A stretch of DNA of 24,369 nt, taken from positions 1 through 24,369 of the IMG/VR virus record IMGVR_UViG_3300048012_000251, one strand, 5' to 3'. Both the position numbers and the translations under genes were made by a program. The notes below the pieces were generated by a model. It searched no databases, was not told the DNA's origin, and saw only the letters and a list, made by a program, of their open reading frames with translations. Source of the stretch: a virus. This document shows positions 17,358 through 23,385 of the stretch, in pieces; the stretch's first letter is position 1; the number at the start of each line of letters is the position of its first letter.

Positions 17358-17721
17358 TTTCTTCTCTGTCTCTATAAAACTTTTTATCTTTTCTAGCGTA
17401 TCTCTTTTTTTCTTTACCTTCTTGTCTAGCTACTTTTTTAGCAAGTCTCTGCTTTCTTCTTTGAAGTCTGTTTGCTTTAGCGTAATTACCTTTTTCTGTA
17501 GCTTCTTCACCTTTCACTTGAGTTTTGGCTAATCTATGTTCAGCTCTAGTTTTTTTAGGCTTTACACCAATAACTACTTCGTCTAAATGGCCAGACCTAC
17601 CTGTTGTCATATCAGAAGGTATAACACCATCTTCTACTGTTGGTGTTATGGCTGGCCCTGTGTTTTTTAAAGCTGACTTATGAAATAAAGCATCAGAAGA
17701 TTTTTTTAACTTAAAAGCCAT
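17350..17721 (-). CDS. Basic small protein, paralogue of the 231-residue gene
   Basis: I place the start at the ATG 17721-17719 (123 residues, MAFKLKKSSDALFHK), not at an in-frame ATG at 17808. The N-terminus then aligns with that of the upstream gene (MSFKLKKSSDQLFHK), and the stop of that gene lies just one base upstream. The C-terminal half is strongly basic (RLQRRKQRLAKKVARQEG) and shares the pattern L-AK-A--GN--KA-R---R--R with the 231-residue protein, so the two look like products of a duplication. Its centre is unrelated. Nucleic-acid binding or an internal virion role is plausible. No enzyme motif is present. Confidence 0.75.
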   Translation of the reverse strand: MAFKLKKSSDALFHKSALKNTGPAITPTVEDGVIPSDMTTGRSGHLDEVVIGVKPKKTRAEHRLAKTQVKGEEATEKGNYAKANRLQRRKQRLAKKVARQEGKEKKRYARKDKKFYRDREENA

Positions 17722-17722
17722 A

Positions 17723-18418
17723 TTATTTCTTTTTGCTAAATATTCCTTTAACAGCAACACCAACTTTGCTACCACCTCTATTAGCTCTATCTTGAGTTCT
17801 TTTAGCACGCTTAGCTATTCTAGCAGCTTTCTTTTTGTTACCACTTGCAGCTGCGGCTTCGCTTTTAGCTGTTAACTTATTAGCTTTAGCAGAACCAACT
17901 GATTTTTTAGCATCAACTTTAGCTTTTTTAACATTAACTTTAGCAGCTTCAACTTTGCTAACTGGATTAGACTTAACTTCACTAACAGAAGTAGCTTTAT
18001 GTCTTTTCGAGTTACCATAAGCAGCGTTTATTTTGTTTTGAGCATCAGCATACTCTTTACTACCTTTTTTAGAGCTGTTTCTAGTTTTAATATAAGAATC
18101 TAAATTAGAATCTTTCTTTTTAGCAGAAGCATAAGGATCTGCTTTTGGTTTTGCTTTAGAAGCTTTTCTAGCAGCTTTACCAGCAGAATAATCAGAATAC
18201 ACTTCTTTAGCTTTTCCAACTACTTTTCCAGCTAATTTCCCAGCTAAATAAGTACCTATACCAGTAGTAATTGGATCAAGTTTAGCAGCTGAATCAGGTG
18301 CTTTTGATGGAGTTCCTGTGTTTAAAATAGGTTCTGAAGTTGCGTTACCTTCGTTTAATTTTGATTCTTTTATCTTATGAAATAATTGGTCAGAAGATTT
18401 TTTAAGTTTAAATGACAT
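17723..18418 (-). CDS. Lysine/alanine-rich protein with glycine-zipper segment
   Basis: A 231-residue protein starting MSFKLKKSSDQLFHK. After a short linker with GTPSK (35-39) comes a glycine-zipper-like helix, TTGIGTYLAGKLAGKVVGKA, possibly membrane-inserting. Most of the rest is Lys/Ala/Ser-rich, like histone H1 tails (AAKVNVKKAKVDAKKSVGSA, and KKAARIAKRAKR). It has nearly no aromatic residues in its C-terminal half. This composition suggests DNA binding or a flexible internal virion protein. Its N-terminus and C-terminal GN--KA-R pattern are shared with the next gene. It sits in the cluster of small (T/S)P(F/L/M)K-motif proteins upstream of the holin. I do not recognise a named family. Confidence 0.7.
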   Translation of the reverse strand: MSFKLKKSSDQLFHKIKESKLNEGNATSEPILNTGTPSKAPDSAAKLDPITTGIGTYLAGKLAGKVVGKAKEVYSDYSAGKAARKASKAKPKADPYASAKKKDSNLDSYIKTRNSSKKGSKEYADAQNKINAAYGNSKRHKATSVSEVKSNPVSKVEAAKVNVKKAKVDAKKSVGSAKANKLTAKSEAAAASGNKKKAARIAKRAKRTQDRANRGGSKVGVAVKGIFSKKK

Positions 18419-18442
18419 GTCTTTGTTTTTTTGTTTTATTAA

Positions 18443-19225
18443 TTAATACTTGCGTAATTTAAAAGGAGTTCCGGATGATTTCCTTCCATATTTTAGTTTA
18501 AAAGGAGTGCCTTCTGCATCTCTTCTTAAGTCGTCAACGTTTTGTAGATTAGCTTGTTGCTCTTCGCTAGCTTCAGTGTAATCAGATCCTTTGCTACCTT
18601 TAGTCATATCGTGATCATACTTTATTTGCTCACCAGATCTATAAGGATTTCTACCTTGCGTTAATTGATCAGAAGCATTTTTAGCCATAGCTAATTGAGC
18701 GTCCATTTGTTGCTGTCTAACTTCTTGTTTAATTTCGTTAAACCTTTTTCTATCTATCTTACCTGATCTCATTAGTTTTCTAGCGGATTGTATTGCTAAT
18801 CTGCTTTGAGATTTATTATACCTAGATTGACCTCTACCTTCTGCTGACGTAAATGGATCTGTCATATCACCGTCACTAGGTGGTTGAGGTTTTTCTTTCT
18901 CTTTGTATTCTACTTTCTCAGTGTCTTTAGCGGCTTCATCTCTAGCAGCTTCTCTTTCTATATCTCTATCGTCACCTTTTTTTATACCACTCATATCAAC
19001 AACGTAGTCGCTGTAACTATCGTACTTACCTTTTATACCCTCTAAGTCTTGCTCCCAAGCTTCTTTGTAAGTAGGTAACCTACCACCTTTTTTAGTTGTA
19101 GTTTGTTTGGTAACATCAACTAAATGATTCTGGTCATTAACCATTTCACCTAGGTCTTCTGATTTTGTTTCTTTAAAAGGACTTGCAGATCTTAATTTAA
19201 ATGGTGTTCCGTATGCTTTTCTCAT
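18443..19225 (-). CDS. Charged protein with terminal GTPFKL repeats
   Basis: A 260-residue, highly charged, mostly helical or disordered protein. It opens with MRKAYGTPFKLRSASPFKET and closes with two further copies, GTPFKLK (239-245) and GTPFKLR (252-258). The motif is thus displayed at both ends. The DNA of the three GTPFKL copies is similar (reverse-strand matches at about 18456-18472, 18494-18511 and 19192-19210). The middle is rich in K, E, D, Q and R (QSRLAIQSARKLMRSGKIDR, EIKQEVRQQQMDAQLAM), like a scaffold or linker. Function unknown. It lies 13 bases after the 108-residue gene and 24 before the 231-residue gene. Confidence 0.75.
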   Translation of the reverse strand: MRKAYGTPFKLRSASPFKETKSEDLGEMVNDQNHLVDVTKQTTTKKGGRLPTYKEAWEQDLEGIKGKYDSYSDYVVDMSGIKKGDDRDIEREAARDEAAKDTEKVEYKEKEKPQPPSDGDMTDPFTSAEGRGQSRYNKSQSRLAIQSARKLMRSGKIDRKRFNEIKQEVRQQQMDAQLAMAKNASDQLTQGRNPYRSGEQIKYDHDMTKGSKGSDYTEASEEQQANLQNVDDLRRDAEGTPFKLKYGRKSSGTPFKLRKY

Positions 19226-19238
19226 AATTTATTATTTT

Positions 19239-19565
19239 TTATCCTTTAAATGATTTCATTATCGCATCAGCCGCGTTTGATATTGTTTCATTATCTGATT
19301 CTGAAAGCTTGTTTACTTTGTTTTCAGTTTTTTCATTCTCAGATTGTTGAGATGGTGTTATTCCTGGTGGTTTTTTTCTTTTTTTACCCGCTGCTTCTGC
19401 TTGTTCAAACCCACTATCTAAACCTGCTCTAAGATGACCTACACCTTTACTAAACATATTATGGTTTTTAGCGTATATACTTTTTAGCGGAGTTCCCTCT
19501 TCTGCCATTTTTCTTTTTTGATATATACTAAACGGCGTGTAGTTTGATTTATTTTTGTTTGACAT
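19239..19565 (-). CDS. Small basic/hydrophilic protein with GTPLK motif
   Basis: A 108-residue hydrophilic protein with no recognised domain. It has TPFSI at 10-14 and GTPLKSI at 24-30, a Gly/Lys/Arg-rich centre (AGKKRKKPPGITPSQQ), and an acidic helical end (NETISNAADAIMKSF). Low hydrophobicity and mixed charge suggest mostly disorder. It belongs by motif and position to the same cluster as its neighbours. It follows the metalloprotease-like gene by 3 bases, so it is almost certainly co-translated with it. Confidence 0.7.
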   Translation of the reverse strand: MSNKNKSNYTPFSIYQKRKMAEEGTPLKSIYAKNHNMFSKGVGHLRAGLDSGFEQAEAAGKKRKKPPGITPSQQSENEKTENKVNKLSESDNETISNAADAIMKSFKG

Positions 19566-19568
19566 TTT

Positions 19569-19937
19569 TTATTTTTTTACTGGTTTGTGATTTGCATGAG
19601 CTTCAGCTTCCCACTCTAAGTTATGAGCTCCTTCTTCCATCAACTTTCTTGGAAATACTTTCATAGGACTACCTGTATTTTTTTTCCAATAAACATTTTT
19701 ATTATCATACCTAAGTCTATTTTGACCCATTTGATCATGGTGAGTATCTTCATGTTTTTTTACTTCTATCCTATCTTTGGGTGGCAATGACTTGTCTACA
19801 TATGTAGTACCGTCGGTATTAGCCTCACCTTTTATTGAGCCTGGTAAGTCTTTTAAAAACACAGGGTTTGAATAAGTACTCGTAACTGGATCTAATCCTA
19901 GTAAGCTATATTTATTATTAGGTAGTTTAAAAGCCAT
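19569..19937 (-). CDS. Small zinc-metalloprotease-like protein (HExxH)
   Basis: A 122-residue protein with VKKHEDTHHDQM (59-70), containing the HExxH zinc-binding and catalytic signature at 62-66. About 45 residues later comes LEWEAEAHANH (107-117), where E110 or E112 could be the third zinc ligand, as in the gluzincin arrangement (HExxH ... E). Size and layout resemble minimal gluzincins rather than any large peptidase. It starts MAFKLPNNKYSLLG, like the MAFKL start of a neighbour, and has its own GSPMK motif (89-93). Possible jobs are prohead or virion protein processing, or cell-wall peptide cleavage in lysis; the sequence does not decide. Spacing and burial of the ligands have not been modelled, so activity is unproven. 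Confidence 0.65.
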   Translation of the reverse strand: MAFKLPNNKYSLLGLDPVTSTYSNPVFLKDLPGSIKGEANTDGTTYVDKSLPPKDRIEVKKHEDTHHDQMGQNRLRYDNKNVYWKKNTGSPMKVFPRKLMEEGAHNLEWEAEAHANHKPVKK

Positions 19938-19938
19938 G

Positions 19939-20163
19939 TTAATATCCTTTGCAACCTTTTTTCTTTAATGGTGTTGCTGATTTGTTTTTGTTAGCCATAA
20001 CTGCTTTAGCAAAGTTTTCAGGTAAATTACCTTTCATTGCTTGACTTTCTAACTTATCGTTAAATTTAGCTGCACTACCCGTGTGATCGCATCCTGGTAT
20101 TCCACAGCAGTAGCTACCTGAAGACTTTGATGCGCCTAAGTTGTTTGGACCTATTCCTTTCAT
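19939..20163 (-). CDS. Small Cys-containing protein with SATPLKKK tail
   Basis: A 74-residue protein with CCGIPGCDH at 19-27 and a basic tail SATPLKKKGCKGY at 62-74. Cysteines at 19, 20, 25 and 71, with H27, could bind a metal or form disulphides, but the pattern is not a standard zinc ribbon. The tail carries the cluster's (S/A)TPLK motif. The gene starts 2 bases after the winged-helix gene's stop and ends one base before the metalloprotease-like gene, so it is part of the operon. I do not recognise its family. Confidence 0.7.
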   Translation of the reverse strand: MKGIGPNNLGASKSSGSYCCGIPGCDHTGSAAKFNDKLESQAMKGNLPENFAKAVMANKNKSATPLKKKGCKGY

Positions 20164-20165
20164 AA

Positions 20166-20606
20166 TTATCTATTTTTATCTTTTATCATATCGTCTATAG
20201 ATTTATTATAGACTTTATCTGTATATGATTTGTTTTTATAGAATTTACTTCTTTCTGAAGTAGGTAAGTCCTCTTCTGCTAAAAGTATTCTATATATTCT
20301 TGATATAAGTTGACTGCATTTAAATGATGTTTTATAGATGGCGTATTTTTGTGAAGTTCTGTTTCTTTCTCGCCAAACATCGATCCAACCTTCTTTGCGA
20401 AGCCTTTCCCATCTGTTTTTATCCCACGAGTAAGTGTATACACCCTCTATAAAGTTATTACGTGTAAATCGTGATTTGCAATCTAAATAGATTAAAAGTT
20501 CTAAATCAGCATCTTTAAGATTATAAGTTTTACAGGCCCATTTTCTAACAAGCCTGTAATACTTAAACAAATTCATTTCTCTTAAATCTTGTGCTGTTAA
20601 TTTCAT
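20166..20606 (-). CDS. Winged-helix (MarR-like) protein, possible late regulator
   Basis: A 146-residue protein whose pattern fits a winged helix-turn-helix. Two N-terminal helices (FKYYRLVRKWACKTYNL) are followed by LKDADLELLIYLDCKSRF (30-47), a recognition-helix region FIEGVYTYSWDKNRWERLRK (52-71), and a beta-wing GWIDVWRERNRTSQKYAIYK (73-92) typical of MarR-like proteins. A last helix (SQLISRIYRILL) could dimerise. It would bind DNA, perhaps at the phage's own control regions; this is inference. Its ATG overlaps the TGA of groES (ATGA), so it is translated together with the chaperonin pair. No effector-binding site is evident. Confidence 0.6.
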   Translation of the reverse strand: MKLTAQDLREMNLFKYYRLVRKWACKTYNLKDADLELLIYLDCKSRFTRNNFIEGVYTYSWDKNRWERLRKEGWIDVWRERNRTSQKYAIYKTSFKCSQLISRIYRILLAEEDLPTSERSKFYKNKSYTDKVYNKSIDDMIKDKNR

Positions 20607-20860
20607 TCAACTAAAACTACATCACCAACTTGTATAACTTTATACAAATCGTCTTTTACTTGTATGCTATGACCAGCATGCCTGTCGTAATAAACTATGT
20701 CATTCTTACTAACACCTTTAACTAAATTACCTATAGAAAGTATTTTAGCTTTTACATATCTATTGTCAGTGTCTGTTTTATCGGTTAATATAAGCCCACC
20801 TACTTTCTTCGGCTCGACTTTTATGTTTTCTACTATTATATAATAATTAACTGCTTGCAT
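20603..20860 (-). CDS. groES: Co-chaperonin GroES
   Basis: An 85-residue single-barrel GroES that caps the GroEL ring. Visible features: the YYIIVENIKVEPKK strand region, a mobile loop ending GGLILTD (21-27) with the hydrophobic triplet LIL that docks on GroEL, a central AKILSIGNLVKGV, then KNDIVYYDRHAGHSIQVKDD and a closing VGDVVLVE. It is somewhat shorter than the host norm (about 95), with a compact roof loop. It lies downstream of groEL and overlaps it by 14 bases, the reverse of the usual bacterial groES-groEL order. Its TGA overlaps the next ATG. Together with groEL it forms a phage chaperonin pair. Confidence 0.9.
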   Translation of the reverse strand: MQAVNYYIIVENIKVEPKKVGGLILTDKTDTDNRYVKAKILSIGNLVKGVSKNDIVYYDRHAGHSIQVKDDLYKVIQVGDVVLVE

Positions 20861-22412
20861 TTTCTATTCTAATGTTTGAAATTACACAATCTGCAGAAAT
20901 TATAGTAGAAACAACTGATATAGCGTTCTTGAGCGCCGATTTTGTAACCAAAACCGGGTCAATAATACCAGCATCTATCATATTTTTTTCGCAACCACAC
21001 GTTACATCCATTCCTTCACCATCTTTCCATTGTAAAACTGGTACTTTTGCAAGACCAGCATTATCTAATATCGTAAAAAATGGAGCTAAAACAGCTTTTG
21101 ACAATATTTCTTCCCCTTCATCTTCAGGTGTATTGTTTCTAACAGCATCGACCAATGCAACGCCACCGCCCGGGACTATTCCTTCTTTCAAGGCGGCCTT
21201 AACAGCGTAAATAGCATCTTCTATTCTGTCTTTTTTCTCTTTTAACTCCACTTTTGAGTCAGCGCCAACCCTAACCAGCCCAACTGAACCACTTAACATG
21301 GCTAACCTCTGGTCTAGTCTACGTTTTATATACTGATTTTTTTCTTTTTTTATGCTTTTTTGTACATCTTCTATCCTTTCTTTCAAATCTAAGCCTAAAT
21401 CCATAGTTGTTAAGACTGTAGTTTTGTCATCTGTGACAGCTTTTTGTACTTCACCTAAACAATCAGGGTTAATAAGGTCTAAATCGTCACCTAAGTTCTC
21501 ATCCATTATAGTAGCACCTGTTAAAAATGCTAAATCTTCAAGCGTGCTTTGCTTTGTAGGGCCAAAACCTGGCGGATCTATGTAGTTTACCTTGATATTA
21601 CCCTTTACTTTGTTCATTAACAATGTAGACGATACTTGAGTACTAACTTCTGCTACTATAAGTAATGATCTTTTGTTCTTTATAACATGTTCTAGTATAG
21701 GTTGTATCTTTCTTATATTAGGTATTTCCGATGCTACTATTAAAACTAACGGTTTTTCTAGTATTGTTCTTTGTTTATCCTTGTCTGTTATAAGGTGCGG
21801 TGATTTTAAGCCAGATTCTAGTTGTACTCCATCTACGATTTCAACGTACGTTTGTTCTGTATCTGACTCTTCCATCAGCACCACACCTGATTTACCTACT
21901 TTAGTGTAAGCTTCAGATATTATACCACCTAATTTTAAATCATTGTTACAAGATATAGCCGCTACGTCTTTTAACATCTCACCCTCTACAGGTATAGCTA
22001 CATCGTCTAGGTATTTATTTATTTTCTTAGCATAAGAAGCAATGCCTTCTTTAGTATCTCTTATTGATTCTTTAGCTTTTGTTGCTTCTTTTAATAGTGA
22101 TTCAGCAATGACGGTAGCTGTAGTAGTACCGTCACCTGCTTCTTTCACTGTATTTCTAGCAGCTTCTTTAATAAGTGTTGCCCCTATGTTTTCAACCGGA
22201 TCAAGTAAGACTACGCTTTCCGCAACGGTTACACCGTCTTTTGTTATCACCGGTTTTCCTAAGGCATCTTCGTATATTACACACTTACCTGATGCTCCTA
22301 ATGTAGATTTAACTGCTCTTGCTAGTTTATCTACACCTGTTATTACTTTGTTTTTTGCTTCATCGCCAAAAGATAAGTCTTTGACGAGTTCACTTGGATT
22401 GTGATATTGCAT
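20847..22412 (-). CDS. groEL: Chaperonin GroEL, phage version
   Basis: A 521-residue chaperonin that folds proteins in an ATP-driven cage with GroES. The ATPase residues are intact: TLGASGK (37-43), ITKDGVTVAE (56-65; D59 matches E. coli D52), the GDGTTTATV loop (93-101), IEDAIYAVKAALKEG (397-411; D399 matches D398), PGGGVAL (414-420) and IIDPVLVTKSAL (483-494; D485 matches D495). Two oddities: the nucleotide loop reads LGASGK for LGPKGR, and the apical stretch is GLKSPHLITD (201-210) where bacterial GroEL has YLSPYFIN. The protein ends in NIRIENASS and lacks the C-terminal GGM tail. At 521 residues it is shorter than E. coli GroEL (548). The ATG at 22412 follows an A/T-only leader. Confidence 0.95.
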   Translation of the reverse strand: MQYHNPSELVKDLSFGDEAKNKVITGVDKLARAVKSTLGASGKCVIYEDALGKPVITKDGVTVAESVVLLDPVENIGATLIKEAARNTVKEAGDGTTTATVIAESLLKEATKAKESIRDTKEGIASYAKKINKYLDDVAIPVEGEMLKDVAAISCNNDLKLGGIISEAYTKVGKSGVVLMEESDTEQTYVEIVDGVQLESGLKSPHLITDKDKQRTILEKPLVLIVASEIPNIRKIQPILEHVIKNKRSLLIVAEVSTQVSSTLLMNKVKGNIKVNYIDPPGFGPTKQSTLEDLAFLTGATIMDENLGDDLDLINPDCLGEVQKAVTDDKTTVLTTMDLGLDLKERIEDVQKSIKKEKNQYIKRRLDQRLAMLSGSVGLVRVGADSKVELKEKKDRIEDAIYAVKAALKEGIVPGGGVALVDAVRNNTPEDEGEEILSKAVLAPFFTILDNAGLAKVPVLQWKDGEGMDVTCGCEKNMIDAGIIDPVLVTKSALKNAISVVSTIISADCVISNIRIENASS

Positions 22413-22433
22413 TTGATTAAATTATATTGTATG

Positions 22434-22760
22434 TTATTTAAATGTTTTAACTACTTTTGGTCCTTTTAAGAAATCTACTTTCTTAGCATAGTGCTCTACT
22501 GATCCATCAATAGCAGCTTCTGCACCTTCTATAGTTTCTCTTCTTGTGACATCATGCCATTTTTCACAGCAATCATCTTTTTCAGGATCACAAGGACAAT
22601 CGATGTCTTTGTATTCTGTTTGAAAGAATCCATTTGGTAGTTGTACAATCCTCCAGTTCTTTTTATCTGCGAGGTGTTTCCAAAGGTTTATTGTTTCTTC
22701 GGTTAGTTTTGGTTGTGGTTGACTATTCCACGTATTAGTCTTGTAATAAAAATACGTCAT
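22434..22760 (-). CDS. Conserved-looking small protein with Cys cluster
   Basis: A 108-residue protein containing ADKKNWRIVQLPNGFFQTEY (31-50) and TRRETIEGAEAAIDGSVEHY (72-91), stretches I associate with a small protein common in marine phages but of unknown role. Between them lies CPCDPEKDDCCEKWHD (55-70), with C55, C57, C64, C65 and H69 that could hold a metal. No membrane segment. It sits between the basic first gene and groEL. Its start is preceded, 21 bases upstream, by the hairpin with core GCATTATTGC, so it may be the head of a sub-operon with groEL and groES. Confidence 0.7.
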   Translation of the reverse strand: MTYFYYKTNTWNSQPQPKLTEETINLWKHLADKKNWRIVQLPNGFFQTEYKDIDCPCDPEKDDCCEKWHDVTRRETIEGAEAAIDGSVEHYAKKVDFLKGPKVVKTFK

Positions 22761-22781
22761 TGTTTTGGTATTTAGGTTATT

Positions 22782-22793
22782 GGCATTATTGCC
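22782..22793 (-). promoter_or_regulatory. Hairpin with core GCATTATTGC before the Cys-cluster gene
   Basis: GGCA-TTAT-TGCC is a perfect 4-bp inverted repeat with a 4-base loop, in the 42-base gap 22761-22802, 21 bases before the ATG at 22760. The identical 10-base core is at 5199-5208, 22 bases or so before the terminase-group start. I infer a shared signal, either protein-binding or RNA-level. The two occurrences mark the two largest gaps within the minus block. Confidence 0.4.
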
Positions 22794-22802
22794 GGGTTAC
22801 GC

Positions 22803-23039
22803 TTATGCGTTTCTTTCTTTACTTGTATCTCTGTTTTCAGATATAGACTGGTATATTGTTCTACCAGCTACACCGTTAACATGATGTATATCTCTGGTTG
22901 AGTTCTGGCCTATACTTTGGTTTTGGGACCTCATCTTCGTACGTCTTGGTGTTTTAGCCATTGCTAAGTCTCTGTCTCTCTTTGCTTTTAAAGCAGTAGG
23001 TGATAATCCTTGTGAGTTACCTCTTCGTTTTCTAGCCAT
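22803..23039 (-). CDS. Small basic protein (HNH-like remnant or virion protein)
   Basis: A 78-residue basic protein, first gene of the minus block. It opens MARKRRGNSQGLSPTALKAK, then KTPRRTKMRSQNQ, and ends with TRDIHHVNGVAGRTIYQSIS and ENRDTSKERNA. The DIHHVNG stretch recalls the first histidine pair of HNH nucleases, but the second half of that motif is missing, so nuclease activity is doubtful. The arrangement TPRRTKMR...DxHHxxG...SxNR matches a family of small basic phage proteins of unknown function. The ATG at 23039 has a very short A/T leader and lies next to the divergent control region. Confidence 0.65.
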   Translation of the reverse strand: MARKRRGNSQGLSPTALKAKRDRDLAMAKTPRRTKMRSQNQSIGQNSTRDIHHVNGVAGRTIYQSISENRDTSKERNA

Positions 23040-23076
23040 ATCAATATAATCACATATATTTAAAATGTTTTAAAGT

Positions 23077-23121
23077 GTGACAATAGGGGCTTACTTATAT
23101 ATCTTATAAGGCTACTGTCAC
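23077..23121. repeat. 10-bp inverted repeat GTGACAATAG / CTACTGTCAC
   Basis: The arms at 23077-23086 and 23112-23121 pair at 9 of 10 positions around a 25-base A/T-rich loop. Each arm contains the TGACA element that is repeated further right. It lies 38 bases upstream of the first minus-strand ATG (23039), a suitable place for an operator or promoter-proximal structure. A T5/A7 run follows the right arm, so a terminator read on the plus strand is also possible. Confidence 0.55.
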
Positions 23122-23147
23122 GTTTTTAAAAAAATGTCAGATAATTA

Positions 23148-23174
23148 GGGGTATAGCGTATCCCCCCTCCCCCC
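23148..23174. other. GGGG/CCCC hairpin and C6-T-C6 tract (G-quadruplex-prone on minus strand)
   Basis: GGGG (23148-23151) can pair with CCCC (within 23162-23167) around ATA-GCG-TAT. The tract C6-T-C6 (23162-23174), followed by ACC, reads on the minus strand as GGTGGGGGGAGGGGGG, which could form a G-quadruplex. This is exceptional in a genome of roughly 30% G+C. Confidence 0.5.
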
Positions 23175-23385
23175 ACCGTATTAGCCTTGTACCGAAACGA
23201 AATTTTTTGGCCCAGCCCCGCACCGATTTTTAATTTTCCCCTGTATATACCCCCTCCACCATCCTCGGATCTATATCTATAATCATTCACATGCTACAAT
23301 TTCCGTCTAGCATTTCACATATTCACCTCGCTATGCTGTCATTCACGCTCACCTCAACAACCATGCCAAACTAAACTCTGAACTA

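Noticed and set aside
17722-17808. Longer start for the basic 123-residue protein (29 extra residues from ATG 17808)
   Set aside because: It would overlap the 231-residue gene by 86 bases, and the extra residues have no counterpart. The inner ATG gives an N-terminus matching the neighbouring paralogue.
22803-23039. Functional HNH homing endonuclease
   Set aside because: Only the DIHHVNG fragment is present; the second metal-binding half and usual length are missing.
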